From NCBI GenBank assembly GCA_000320545.1, contig ADNK01000874.1, positions 5,001 through 35,000 of the forward strand: a DNA stretch of 30,000 bases, given 5' to 3'. This document shows, in pieces, positions 1 through 11,471 of this stretch. Each line of letters opens with the position of its first letter. Position 1 is the stretch's first letter. Both the position numbers and the translations under genes were made by a program. The DNA is from Bigelowiella natans CCMP2755. Taxonomy: Eukaryota > Cercozoa > Chlorarachniophyceae. The notes under the pieces were generated by a model, which saw nothing but the letters and a program-made list of their open reading frames with translations, was not told where the DNA came from and did not search any database.

Positions 1-982
1 TCACTGCCCTTCTGCTCTTTTCTATTTCTTTAACAATATATCGAGATTCATCTGGATACATATCTTGTGCTGTTGTGATTGATGATTCAGGTTTTCCTGT
101 TGTGGAGCTGTTTGAAATATTATGGAGGCGACTAAGGAGTTGCCTAAAATATGGATGGATTATGTTAATATGTGTCCTACTCCAAAATTGTTTGCCGAAA
201 AGACGGGTAGATCATGTTAGTATGTCTCTGTTTTTCTATTCAAAAATCTTTGGTCAACAACTTAATTCTGTCCTCATGATGATCAATGACGAATTGCTCG
301 TATTCCTTCCTCTTTTGTCGTCGCTTTCGAACAATTTTTCGCCAGAGAGAAATCTGTAACGATGAGATTTATAGATATTGTTATATAGAATGAACAATTG
401 CAGTAAATATCCGTACAACTTACGTCGATGTTGACATGGCACTGGTCATCTTCATCCTAATACAAGAGAGCACAGAAAAGCGAATCATGTATGGCTATAT
501 GAAACTGTGAAGAACTAATAGTTGTCATAATTATTGATGTTGCATTTTTTAATAATACCTCCGTTATCTCCACCCTATCCCATTTTCGATAGCCGTGGCA
601 ATCCTCCACATCTGAACAACTGGAATCTGCAATTTCCCTTGAGGGGCATACATTCCAAACTTAGAAGAGCTCCATCATACGGTCCATTATCATATCTTAA
701 CTCACCCTCCACGTAGTATGTGTAGCATTGATGATAATTTCCTTTGGATGATCAAATAAAATGTCGTCATCAGAGTAAAATGGCATCATCATCAACCGAA
801 CATAATAAAATCAAATTATTACCCGAAGAAGTAGGTGGTAGCATCAGCAAAGTCGAATCTTCGCACTCGGACAAATTCTGCAGCAGCCTGATTCCTCCAA
901 CAATAAAGGCTACTGCCTGTGTGGAGGACAAAGAGTTCGTAACCTTTAGTTGCTATCTGGCATGCTACATCTTTCTCTCGTC
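1..982 (-). CDS. Unidentified multi-exon gene, cut by the left edge; possible PH-like segment
   Basis: I do not recognise this gene. Phase-compatible exons on the minus strand are 823-982, 706-741, 559-637, 424-456, 262-353 and 1-143, the last running off the window. The first visible exon encodes GYELFVLHTGSSLYCW and then a charged stretch, which loosely resembles the first strands of a PH domain. The middle exons are acidic. The exon at 262-353 is strongly basic (IVRKRRQKRKEYEQF) and, with the next exon, may form a coiled coil. The start lies upstream of 982 and was not found. Donors at 422 (GTAAGT) and 557 (GTATTA) are good. The joins at 706 and 637 are less certain, because other acceptors fit the same phase. 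The gene is head-to-head with clpS. Confidence 0.5.
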
Positions 983-1614
983 CTTCAGCAAATTAATTTA
1001 TGTGTTATGCTTTGTTGTTATGTGCAGCACAAAGCAAGGAAGGGCAGACGATAGCATCGGTGGTTGCCCCCCTCCATGGAAACAGCCGTCCGATCCGTCG
1101 GTCGATCGGCAGATCTACACAGGTTTGATGAAACTCCTCCTCTCCATCTCCATTCTGATGCAAGTACGAGTAGTAGGCGGTAGACTAGTAGTAGTAAGTA
1201 GTAGTAGCAGTACTAGGGTTTCAGGATAATTTAGTCGCATTTTCTAAGTCGCAGGCACTGATTCCCCAACCAACTCCTTCATAGAAGATATCCCACTACT
1301 AGTACTACTGTGCAGAAGTAGAGCTAAGTGGTAGGTTGGTAGGTAGGTTGTGGGGGGAGGAGGGAGTAATAGCATCATAGTCGTAGTGTTATTATTAATA
1401 CTACTGCTACGAATGCGAACAGATCATCAACCACTATTGAGTGAGTGAGTGACGAAGAAGGAGGGGCTTTTTTTCTTCAAGATACGAAGCCCCCATACAA
1501 GCAGGTACACCACTACCCAACTTGACCATAGAGTGGATGTTTCCCTTCTTACGTTAGGACATCCAGCGCTTTTTCCTAATGTGTACCTTGCTTTTTCCTT
1601 AGCAAACATTGTAA
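983..1614. other. Head-to-head gap between the left-edge gene and clpS
   Basis: This gap must hold the 5' ends of two divergent genes. It has low-complexity AGT/TAG-rich patches (about 1168-1215 and 1290-1400) and no reading frame I trust. The first exon or exons of the minus-strand gene may lie in 1000-1190, where several short minus frames are open, but no splice chain settles it. No TATA-like or other promoter element could be supported. Confidence 0.4.
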
Positions 1615-2645
1615 ATGGAACGTTACTCCCCCTTCACGCCATCTACATCTCACCGATACTCGAAGAGGATTTCTGTCAATTTTAATGGATGTTCTCCAGG
1701 AGTTGCTTCACTTTTTGTGGTTGCCTGCTGCTGTTGTGTCATGATGGTGTCAACAACAGTAGCAGTAGTACAAATTGGAGGCCAAAGACAACGGACAATG
1801 ACAACATCATTATCATGGCAAACATCAATTGATCATGTCCCCAGGACACCAGTAAATTATTACCACATGCGCTACGGCAAGCCGCAAAAAGGTGGACACT
1901 TGACAATCGGGAGAAAATTTAGGCCTAAGTATTCCAGAACTCGAGTAGCGGTTACTGCAGCACCACCAGTCACAAAGACAAGACCGAAAAGTGTCGCCAA
2001 AATGGTATCTACCTGCGTATAGCTTCGAGCATGACTTCATATGTTAATTTGGAAGTTATGTTTCTACAGGATTCTAAGCAAAAGAAGGGCGGTGGAAATA
2101 GAGCCTACGTTCGTAAGTGAAATTTCATTTTTTTCAAACCTCTGTGGATTTAGATTGTGAATAAGTAATCCTAACTCAAACAAAATTGGCTTCAGTATTG
2201 TTACACAACGATGATATAAACAAGAAGGACTACGTGGTACGCTATCTATAATTCACCGAATATACAGAACTAATTTCATATTGGGTCTAGGTAAATGTGC
2301 TTACGTCAGTAGTGCCAGATCTAGATTCAGCAAAGGTAGTTGTGTAGGCACTACTTTGAAAGGATTGTGCAGTTGGGATAGTGGACGAACTCAAGGTGAC
2401 GTTTGTCGTTTAGGCGTTGGAAATAATGGAGGAGGCACACAGTGAGGGCAAAGCCCCCGTACGAAAATGTGATGAAACAGAGGTGTGAATATCCTTCTAT
2501 TAATTATAGCCATGGTCTATTCATGTCACAGAATAGCTGACACGTATGTTTTTCCTCGGTTGTTTTAATTAAGGCTCGCGAGCTTTGTGCAAAATTGCGA
2601 GAAAATGGTTTGACAGCCACGGTGGAACCAAACATGAATGAATGA
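1615..2645 (+). CDS. clpS: Plastid-targeted ClpS adaptor of the Clp protease
   Basis: ClpS hands substrates with destabilising N-termini to the ClpC/ClpP protease; here it would act in the plastid stroma. Six exons join in phase: 1615-2004, 2070-2112, 2196-2236, 2291-2335, 2414-2482 and 2574-2645, giving 219 residues. Residues 1-130 are a leader with a Cys/Val-rich hydrophobic segment at about 30-52 and then a basic, Thr-rich region. The ClpS core fills 143-219: YVLLLHNDD (Asn149, Asp150, Asp151), ALEIMEEAHSEGKA with the conserved His182, and a C-terminal NGLTATVEP. The pattern is closer to land-plant ClpS1 than to bacterial ClpS, for example Lys in place of the bacterial Met after NDD. The start codon is the first ATG of the open frame; a more internal Met is possible. 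Introns are 43-91 nt with GT-AG ends. Confidence 0.92.
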
Positions 2646-2783
2646 GTGTAGCTGAAACTATGCAGCTTTGGCATATTTTCTAGAAACCGCGGGATAAAAT
2701 TCAATTACATCTCCAATTGTGGGTTTAATCGTTACGCCTTATGCATTCCGGATGGATATCAGAGACCATGAAAAATGATTATA

Positions 2784-2786
<3 letters not shown>

Positions 2787-2814
<28 letters not shown>
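2787..2814. repeat. (TA)n microsatellite
   Basis: About 14 TA units about 140 nt downstream of the clpS stop codon. Confidence 0.95.
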
Positions 2815-2817
<3 letters not shown>

Positions 2818-4138
2818 GAGTCTGCAGCTAGTAGCGACAAGAAAAGATGACAAAGACTGAGCTGAGGTGTATGTAAATTTGTAGCTCATCCATAAATGCT
2901 CGCCGAAATAATTCTGCAGTCGATGTCTATATTAACGAAATCGATCAAATCAAAGCTGGGTTCTACCTTAAATCTGACCGATTCATCCATTATACGCGCC
3001 AGCCATGCCTTTCTTGCTATGTACTTACAGCATAGGAGGATTATCTATCCTTGCTTAGCATTATCTAGGTATTTCAGCTGATGCCAACAAATAAATCTGC
3101 TCCGATGCTCTTGTACACTCGTCAACACGATGATCAAGATGCGTCCTGATTCGATGGCTTCTGCTGATGCGATGGCATAATCTAGTATTGGTGATTAGGT
3201 AATCATCATGACAACGACTGACGACGGTGATGCCCGCGTGCATTCTGCTATGCTCTAGTACTAGCATAGCAAATGTTCTAATGTGAAAGAAGGCAGCTCA
3301 ATTTTGTTTCAAATCATCATCATGCTAGCATGCTGTGCGACCGCCAGAGGAATCGAACTGACTAAGTAGCAAATTTTCGTTGCCACTAGAATTGCACAGC
3401 GTACAGCAAGACAGGATGCAGCAGTCATTGCGCTGCACAGCACACTGCGACGCGTAGTACGTTGCTGCAGCTCGCCGCTGCAACATCGACATGCAGTGCT
3501 CTCACATGCAGCGGACTGTCTTTGCTTGTCAGCAACAGGCGGGCAAAATGCAACTGTACAAATAAGCTGGCGCGCGATGCGATGGTGATGCCTGCTAGCC
3601 TGCAGAATTGATCGAAAGTGGCTCTGGACTGCTGTGACTTGTTGCTCTGCTGATCGACCCATCACAGACACAAACACTTCAACACAGAGACAAAAAATGC
3701 TGCACTGGGTCGCAGATTGAAGGAAAGCACACATTTCATATTTTTTCAAAAACTACGAATGAAAGCAGCTTCCACACTTGCAAATCTCAGGAGTTGAAGA
3801 GCTGGCAGAAAGCGGGTCATGCATGATCAGCTCATGTTGTGCATTCAACAGGGCATTGGTTTTGTGGACTCAAGTTTGCGAAAGCATGCATTTGCTTGGT
3901 TGTGTTGCTAGCGCTGCGCAATGCAACTGCAGCAAAGACTGCATGCGTCAAAGATTTTGCCTGCCAATCCCATGCAAAATCCAATGGGAAAGTTGTGTGA
4001 TGCTAGGATGCGGAAAAGTTGATGTTTCCCCCAGCTGAAATCGGAGCGAGCTGGGCCAATGCCTGTTTGTCCTTCCAGGTGTTCTGGAACTACTAGAGAA
4101 AATGAAGGAGACTCAATTCCATGATGATCGAGAAATTC

Positions 4139-4156
4139 TGCCATGCTAGCATGGCA
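4139..4156. repeat. 18-nt perfect palindrome
   Basis: TGCCATGCTAGCATGGCA equals its own reverse complement. The 12-nt core CATGCTAGCATG also occurs at 3321-3332 in the same island. Confidence 0.9.
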
Positions 4157-4520
4157 TGTCTAGATGTGGGCAACAGCGCGATGCATGCTCACATGCTGTG
4201 GATTTTTGCCATGTCATTTTCAACAAAGATTGTTTTCAAAAAAGACATGTGATGTGCCCATCATGATTTCCGTCATGTCTTTCTAGCAATTCAGTTCAGC
4301 CGTTCAGCAGTGCTAGAGTGGGTCGTCAGTAGGCAAATTTTCATGTTGCGCATCTTGGTAATTTTTGCTACAGCGGACAGGTAGGGAAATGGAATGTGGG
4401 GCATGGTCCACAAGCGCTAGAGCGGCGGCTAGCGGCTAGCTAGTCGATCTGACATGCATGTCATGAAGGCCACATTCCTCGTGAACTCACAATCCTGTGT
4501 AACTTTTAATTTTGTTCTCA

Positions 4521-7052
4521 TCAGTTAGTCTCTGTTCTTACTTTCGCCAAAACCTCGACCCCAGGAGCATTTACTATGAAAGATAATTTGAGCAGCTGAT
4601 CCAAATCGTAGCGAAGGACAGTGTCTTTTATCAAACACTTATTGACAAACTCGTTGAATTCCTTTGAAAAACCGGGGGGAAGCTTTGGAGGCTCAGATGT
4701 CATGATCTTGTAGATTGCTTTATCTCCAGGAAGAGTGTAGTGAGGTGGGTGCTGTGTTGCCATCTCAATGCAGGTGCATCCCAAGCTCCAGATATCTACT
4801 TTACCATCGTACTTCTTATTTTGAACAATTTCAGGTGCCATCCAATAAGGGGAACCGATGAAAGTTGCCGCTTTGTGAGCATTGGTTTGTGATAAAGTCC
4901 TGGATGCTCCGAAGTCTGCTAGTTTTACTTTGCCATCTGTGGCGATCAAAATATTTGCCCCTTTGATATCTCGATGTATTTTGCCACCATCCTGCAGTAA
5001 ATATTTCAATCCTAGAATGACCTCCCTGCATACTGCAGCGATCTGAGGTTCAGTCAGTGCTCTTTTCTTCACAATACCATTCACAGAACCACCATCCACA
5101 AATTCCATCGCTATCCAGAGCTCAGTCCCCGTGATTCCCGATCCGTGGTATCTAGTAAGTTGATCGCAAAATTCGCTTTTCGTCAAAGCATCTATTTCTC
5201 GGTTTACTGTAGCAATATCTTCCTCTTCTTCGGACTCCAAATCAATAATCTTAATCGCAATGATATTTTTGCTGTCTGCTCTTTTCCCTCTCCATTTCCC
5301 TTTGTAAACAGCGCCAAAGCCACCCTGGCCAATTCGTCCAAGGAGATCCCACTTCCGTTTTCTCAAACTATCTTCTAATTCACTCAGCTCCTGGTTCGCT
5401 CGTGTTTCACCGTAATCGTAAAAATCAACAATCCGGTTCTCCAAGTGATTGATATGGAACTCGGTCAATTTGTGCTTCTTCTTCAGATACTCCTTGATAG
5501 CCTCGACCTGTTTATTGCGTTCTTCATCTTCGACTTCAGTAATCAATGGGCATTTTAAGTCCTCATCTTCTTCCGGAAGAGCAAATCTAATCCCTCTTTT
5601 GGGTTTTCTCTTTTTGCCTTCTTTTCCAGAGGGCTCCATTTTAACTGATGTGCTCTTTCCCTTCTCATCGGTGACATTCAAGGAAAACCCCTGTGCTGCA
5701 GGTTTATTTATTGTCCTTGGTTGGTATGGTAACCTTATGTTCCTTGTGTTCTTCACCAAACGGAACAACAACTCGAAGGCAATGTTGTCTTCTGTCTCAA
5801 GCTCCAATGCCTACATCACACGCAATAATGATTCTAAAGGGGGAAAAACCAAAAAATTCTACTTGTTTTAAAGCTTACTTTATTTAATTTTTCAAGGCCT
5901 CCCATATTCCGTTCGTCCTCAATTTGTCGCTCTTTCTTCAGCTGCTCTTCTTTTCTCTTGCGTGCTTCTTTATCCTGGGCCATCTTAGCCATCTTGTCAG
6001 TATAGTTTCTTCTTTTCCCACCCTGTTTCAAGCCAGAGGTGGCACTTGGTGGTGTAGGATCGCTCGCTCTTAACGGTGCCGCCGGAGATGCTGCCGGGCT
6101 ATATTATGAAAGTTTGTTAACGTTTCGATACACTAGATCCTACATCCTGAAGGACGATGTACACAGCTAGCAAAGTGTTTTTTTTGCTCAACCTTTCTCC
6201 AGTCTTGCCGTCCTTTAAATCTTTCAGTATGTCCTTCGATATTGCCTGCGACATCGAACGCTTTCTCTGGGTATGACCCTCAACCTGAACGAGGTGGTAC
6301 ATATGAGCGCATAAAGCTTCTTACCTCAACGAATTAGTTTGAAACCTGCAGGTTCAAGTGTTCCTGCTTCCAATATTTCTTAGTGGTGATTTGCTGCGAA
6401 ACAGGCTGGCTTGTTCCTTTGAAGTTTTCACATAGGACGCTCAGTCTTTCACACCAATCATCAGCTTCTTCTTGAGTGAATGCTTGAAGGTAAAAAATGT
6501 GATTGCCATCTAACTCAATCCGAAATCTGAGTTATCAATCAGAACATGGACTCAGAGCTACCGTAATTTGTAAAGATAATCAATTTTGATTTACTTTCCA
6601 GGTTTTGCCCTCTTCCCTTTAGGATGATGCTCCACACTTTTCAGATATGTACAGTACATTTTCCCCAGTGGCACTTTACCCTCCCGAAATTCCCTCGCTT
6701 TCTTGTAGTATTCAATAACCACGTCCAGAGAACCGTTTCCCTTAGACCGTCCCTCTGGGTGCAGAAACCAAAATTATTTAAGATTATGAAAAATTTTAAA
6801 TCAAATTAACACCAAACCTTTGAGTCTTTTAAGTACAAACCAACGGGTTTGCCAAAAATGATGCCCCATTATGACTTTTGGGGAGCGCTTTTTTAGATAA
6901 CCTTGGTGCTCGATACCCTATTAGGAATGGTAATTTGAAAATGGAAAACTTAAACAGATTTCAAGAAGTCATTGAACGTAGATTAAGAATTTAACACTCA
7001 AAGACTAGAGACAGAGACTTACATAATCTTCGTTGCTGGGCTGATTGTCCAT
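4521..7052 (-). CDS. STE20-family Ser/Thr protein kinase with N-terminal PH domain
   Basis: A cytoplasmic kinase probably recruited to phosphoinositide membranes. Seven exons join in phase: 7023-7052, 6818-6917, 6595-6754, 6346-6526, 6193-6284, 5879-6098 and 4521-5810, giving 690 residues from MDNQPSNEDY. A PH domain occupies about 13-135: GYLKKR near its start, WQTRWFVLK, and a last helix around EEADDWCERL. A basic, Lys/Glu-rich predicted coiled coil covers about 205-260. The kinase domain is about 415-678, with Gly loop GQGGFGAVYKG, Lys448 in AIKII, HRDIKGANIL (Asp542), DFG (Asp560), GSPYWMAPE and DIWSLG. All catalytic residues are present. PH plus STE20 kinase recalls Cla4-type PAKs, but I see no CRIB motif for Rac/Cdc42 binding. 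The kinase core itself reads more like the MST/GCK branch. Joins around exons 5 and 6 are the least certain. Confidence 0.92.
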
Positions 7053-8872
7053 CGTTAAGGAGGTTGAAAAAGGTGCTTTTTTCTTTGAGAAGGTAAATCT
7101 TTGTTGATAAGAGAATAGATTCAATCAAAATGATTTCCCTGGGCAGGACCAGCCCCTTCACTTCGTAAATTTCGATATTCTTCCTCGCTATCTCGCCTCC
7201 AGCGTTGGGATTGACCGGTCAACAGATCCAAACGTGAGTCCTGCGGTGAGGTAGCGACAAATTAAAAGATTATAATCAAGATTCTATTTTGTAGCTGCGA
7301 CTGTTACATTAGGTATTTCAGATTTGGAAAAGGATGCATTACGTTCATTCTCCACTTGCCGAGAAGAAAACTATAGCGAAATCAAATCCATGAAAATGAA
7401 GAAATCCATGTGGGGATTTTACCTACGAGCAGGTGATGATGATGATCATGTCCGAAATGTACAGCATTCGCATGCAAAATGTGGCATACATTGCTCCACA
7501 AAACATCTTGATTTTCATCAAGGTGAAATGTTATCATTCCGACGATTCGCAGCTCGGTCGTCTTTGCACCATTTTTCACCCAGTCAGCAGTGTTCCATGC
7601 AATCCAATTTTCAACACCCTCCTGGCTAGCTGATGCAATGCTGAAGACCAGCTTGCCCTCTGCACCCCCAATCTGGTGAAAGTGTTTGGAAACAAAAGAA
7701 AGCAGTGGAACCTCAAAGGCCTGCTAGCCTGGCAATTGTAGCCTGGCGGACAAGCACGGAATTGACATCACAATCACGTCTCGTCGTGGAACGAACGTCA
7801 TCGATGCGCCAATTGCGATGCGCTCGCCAGCTAGTGCAGAAGTTGTCCAGTTGTGTCGACACAATTCGTGATCCTCACTTCAACAGCACTGACGGAATCA
7901 CCCATTTGTTTCTTTCATTCTGTGCAATGAACTCGTGGTGACGTGTCATCAAACGCACATGCGTCCTCAGTCTTTCCTTTTGATCACTCAACTTGTTCGT
8001 CTTCATGATCTTTTGTGCGACGTTTCAATGTTTCGTTTCGTTCATTCACCCCTGCTGGCCTGCTAGCTGCAGCCTGCCAGCCTGGCCTTCATCAATGTTC
8101 GTGGCGTTGTTGCCGCCTGCACGTCGGGACACGCCAGCACGTCGTCTGGATGTTGCGCTTGCCAGCTTGCTGGCTAGCTGGCTTGTCCTTCAGTGGCCCT
8201 GCGGCTGTCCGAAAGTTTCACCGTGCCTCAAGCTCAGGACGTTTTTGTGTGCACGTTTGTTGAAGCACGCTCATCACTTCACTCGTGTGTGATCCTTTCA
8301 AATCCCACAGATCGGAATCACTGCTTGTTCATGTTCGCTCGTTCATCATGCTTCATCACGGGTCGGAATATAGGAATGTTGCAAATGCACTCTCCACTCT
8401 AGCACTGTCTAGCACTCTAGCACTGCACACGACAATGGACATGATGCACAATGTGCACAACACACTTACAAGCACACACACAATGTGCACCGTTTGGCAC
8501 TGTGACAACACTAACACCTACGCGTGCGTCATAGCGTTCACTACATGCTACGACGATTGTGCAAAAAAAGCACATGCTAGCTGCGCGTGCGTGTAAGCGT
8601 GCATGCGCACATTCCGGCATCCTCGCCGCCTGCTGTAGTAGGCTTAGTATGCAAAAACATAAGCGTAAAGAATTTTCGAACAGAAGATGCATAATTTAAT
8701 TGTACAACTAATTAATTTCGCTGTTCTCTTTATTGAGAAATACAGCGTAATGATTTCGATGAGCTGCTCGTATGCCCAATCCCTTTTTTTTCCTCTTATC
8801 CTCGCATGTTCTATCCTCTCCTTTCTTCAGGAAGAAATCGCTAGATCAAGTGATTTATCTTCCTCTCTGTAA
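7053..8872. other. 1.8 kb gap with GCATGC/CCAGC-rich island, no gene seen
   Basis: This lies between the kinase 5' end and the ankyrin-gene 3' end; both are on the minus strand. 7053-7400 is ordinary AT-rich DNA and should hold the kinase promoter. From about 7430 to 8660 the sequence shows repeated gcctgccagcctgg-like words (around 8040-8190), GCATGC (7470, 8600), CA-rich tracts (8430-8490) and frequent CGTG/GCGTGC. Overlapping open frames on both strands have biased composition and no domain or splice chain. Confidence 0.55.
8729..8734 (-). terminator. AATAAA poly(A) signal of the ankyrin gene
   Basis: AATAAA on the minus strand, about 140 nt past the ankyrin gene stop codon at 8873. Confidence 0.6.
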
Positions 8873-10303
8873 TCAATGCTTCCCTTTGAACCCATTTCTC
8901 CCTTCAGACAGGTACAAATATGATACAACGATATCGGCGATGCATTTCGGCTGCATCTTTATGTTTGTTGTATTGTCTTCTGGAGCCCTCGAGGGAATTT
9001 CATTAGCGTTCTTTGAAGCTTTAGCATTTTTTCTCGAAGATTTCCCCCTTGGTACGCCCGGTTCGACTTTGATCGTCATTTCGTTTCTTCTTCGCTTTCG
9101 GGATAGATCTTTTCCAGTTGGGGCTCCTTTTGTAATTGGAGGTACACCTGGGGATACAGCCGCGATACTGACATTTGTCCCCTTCCTAGAAGGCTTGAAG
9201 CTTGCATCCCAATGTTTACAAATCTCGGTGTTGAGAAATTTTTTGTCAATCTGTCCCAAAAAGCGCTTAGTCTTTTCCGCCCTTTCTCGCAACCATTTTT
9301 GCCCCTGCTCAATGGCATAGCAAATATATGGGTCCGAAAGAGATAGCTGTTTCGCTGAAACATCATTCACATTCTTTGCATGAATATTAGCCCCGAAACT
9401 CACCAAAAGTTTCACAGTTTCCTGATCTTGTGTCACCACCAGGGGGGTACTTTCGTAGTTATCTACAGCGTTCACATTTGCTCCTTTCCGAATTAGAAAA
9501 CTTATGATGTCTCTATGTCCATAACAACTAGCAACATGAAGGGGACGTGAACCCAATATGTCCTTTGCTTCTATGTCGGCGGTGCGCATGATAGTCAGTT
9601 TCTTCACCAATCGTAGGTTCCCATCCACGCACGCGGTGTGAATCGTTGGAATGCCTTTGATACCAATTGCCCGGAGTTCTGCATCGATCGTTGGTTCCTC
9701 ATCTCGACTACGCTCAAAAACCTTTTTTGCAAGCCGCGTATGCTCCTGTTCCTCATTTCTCACGACTCCTCGTTCAGAAGAGGTTGTAGTGGGGCCCAAA
9801 ATGTACTTCGGCTTATTGTCGAGCTGCATATAGTCCAGACCTCCTACTTTTCTCTCTGCACCTGTACGTTCGGCCTGAAGTAGCCGAGATCCGATCGCAG
9901 CCTGTGAAAAAAGTGTAGATGTACCAGAGGATGTGCCAGACATGTACGGTGGCTGTGAAGCCTGATCCCGTTTGAAATCGTAAAGGCTTCCCAGTTCCTC
10001 GTCTGGAACACCCAAACCTGTTGCTCCACCACCGCTGCTTGAAGAAATTTTAAACGACGAATCAACTGGAGGGCCGTCCAAAAACATATCACCGGGTGAG
10101 TGGTAAAAGTTGGTCTGCCCCTGACTTTCCACCGTTGGAAGCTGGAGAGAAGGTCCCAAGGACGCTGTCGAACCACCGATGAGATTTGGAGAAACATTGG
10201 GCGAAGACGGGTTTAACGACTGGTGTGCAGAGGAAAGCGAGGAAGTGATAGCAAGCGAATCTACATGATCCGATTTTCCCGAAAAGAATGGCGATATCGA
10301 CAT
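8873..10303 (-). CDS. Ankyrin-repeat protein with basic nuclear-type motif
   Basis: A 476-residue protein in one uninterrupted exon, unusual in this intron-rich window. Residues 1-200 are Ser/Gly/Pro-rich and look disordered. Ankyrin repeats span about 218-312: IHTACVDGNLRLVKKL, then RPLHVASCYGHRDIISFLIRKGA, then TPLVVTQDQETVKLLVSFGA. The middle repeat is canonical and the flanking ones are degenerate. A basic cluster RKRRR at 402-406 and further Lys/Arg-rich stretches (420-432) suggest nuclear import. Its partners and pathway cannot be read from sequence; ankyrin repeats only indicate protein binding. The start is the first ATG of the frame. The last about 25 residues (after KCIADIV) are less typical, so a small 3' intron cannot be excluded. 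Confidence 0.88.
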   Translation of the reverse strand: MSISPFFSGKSDHVDSLAITSSLSSAHQSLNPSSPNVSPNLIGGSTASLGPSLQLPTVESQGQTNFYHSPGDMFLDGPPVDSSFKISSSSGGGATGLGVPDEELGSLYDFKRDQASQPPYMSGTSSGTSTLFSQAAIGSRLLQAERTGAERKVGGLDYMQLDNKPKYILGPTTTSSERGVVRNEEQEHTRLAKKVFERSRDEEPTIDAELRAIGIKGIPTIHTACVDGNLRLVKKLTIMRTADIEAKDILGSRPLHVASCYGHRDIISFLIRKGANVNAVDNYESTPLVVTQDQETVKLLVSFGANIHAKNVNDVSAKQLSLSDPYICYAIEQGQKWLRERAEKTKRFLGQIDKKFLNTEICKHWDASFKPSRKGTNVSIAAVSPGVPPITKGAPTGKDLSRKRRRNEMTIKVEPGVPRGKSSRKNAKASKNANEIPSRAPEDNTTNIKMQPKCIADIVVSYLYLSEGRNGFKGKH

Positions 10304-11471
10304 TTACATTCGAGTCCTCTACGCCAGAGATGCCTTAGAGCCTGTGCAAATAATTATTAATTTTAGTTACACCCTAGTTAAACAAGATAAAGTATGCTAC
10401 TTTCAATTAATTTCTTGTAAAGAATTTAGATGGAAAATAGACCTGTGGCTCGTCCTCTTTTCTTTCCCCCGGTTCCACGAAGGATTGGTGAGTGAAGTAT
10501 TGTACTGCACCTGGGAAGCAAGCCAATTGGTTTCAGCTACGAAGTAAAATTTGTATACGAATTTATATACTTTCCGTCTTGAAACTTGCAATTTCCAAGG
10601 GATAGTGTTGAATGAATAGGGATAGACGTGGGTACTCGGTCCTCCTCTCCTCTCCTCTCCTCTCCTCTCGACGATCGATGGGGTTACGAAGAAGCTCTTT
10701 CTCTTTCTCTCTCTTCTTTTTCCTTCTCGTTCCTCTTAAATTCCTTTGTAACCCAAAATATAACCGAGAACATCGAAAATATCTGTCAATTTTGGAAGAT
10801 TGCCCTTCATACAGCCCGAAATGGATTAACTTTCCATTTCTTTCTTTCATGTGTCCTCTAAACAAAGCAGTTTTTCATTTTGCGCCTGCATTTAGTGAAA
10901 GAAAAGACCGTAGGAAGGACACGGAGAATAGCAAATGTCTGTGACGACCCGAATATTAAAATTTATTACAAAAATAAATTCGCTTTCGACTATTAAATGC
11001 AGGTGGAAAGTCGATAGATGGTGGTAGAAACCACAAAATAAGCGAAAATGGGGTTGTGTCAAAGATCAAGATATTTTGGGTTCCCGAGTTATTTTCAAAG
11101 TTGTCGCAATAGTAAAATACGATGGTTTCATGAGATGTTTTCGTTATTGCCAGGGATTATCTACATGGAACGTTCAAGAGGTAAACAGTCCCAAGACTAC
11201 AGTCTATCCCACTAGCAATTTACTGGCATCTACACATTACCACTTGGTGGGGGCCATTCTCCGACTATTCCTCTAAAGTGTCACTCTCATATAGACATTT
11301 TACCATAGAATATGTTGCCATAGCGAATACAAATTGATCACGTGCTCATTTAGGATCAACGTGGGATAGGATAAGGGAGTACGCCTAGTGCTTCTTCCAG
11401 AAAAGGTGAGGAGGTAGGGAATGAGATTTTCACGTTGAATCTAGTTGAGCATCAACATTTTTCAGTTAATC
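10304..11471. other. Head-to-head gap between ankyrin gene and the 929-residue gene
   Basis: A divergent intergenic region of about 1.2 kb, AT-rich and without a supported gene. It holds a CT-rich tract with (CTCCT)n at about 10640-10668, and a C/T-rich run to 10735. Both promoters should lie here; I could not define elements. Confidence 0.5.
10640..10668. repeat. (CTCCT)n pentanucleotide repeat
   Basis: About five to six tandem CTCCT units inside a longer pyrimidine tract in the divergent intergenic region. Confidence 0.9.

Larger units (their letters stand above)
2646..4520. other. Tail-to-tail gap: TA array, then GCATGC/CTAGC-rich island
   Basis: This 1.9 kb gap lies between the 3' ends of clpS (+) and the kinase (-). 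A (TA)n array sits at 2787-2814. From about 3200 to 4470 the DNA is dense in GCATGC, GCATG, TGCGATGC and CTAGC words and short palindromes, including an 18-nt perfect one at 4139-4156. Open frames here, such as 3309-3749 on the minus strand, are Cys/Ala/Ser-rich with no domain and no splice support. I treat them as composition artefacts. Confidence 0.6.

Noticed and set aside
744-1229. 161-codon plus-strand frame with a hydrophobic middle
   Set aside because: It overlaps minus-strand exons 706-741 and 823-982, which chain in phase with good donors, and it ends in low-complexity AGT repeats.
3309-3749. 146-codon minus-strand frame
   Set aside because: Cys/Ala/Ser-rich, no domain, no splice context, inside the GCATGC-rich island. 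Composition explains it.
3200-8660. Possible transposon in the GCATGC-rich islands
   Set aside because: No transposase, reverse transcriptase, terminal inverted repeat or target duplication could be seen. They are kept only as composition islands.
7993-8692. Overlapping open frames of 60-103 codons on both strands
   Set aside because: They overlap on both strands in biased DNA, and none has a recognisable motif or an in-phase neighbour.
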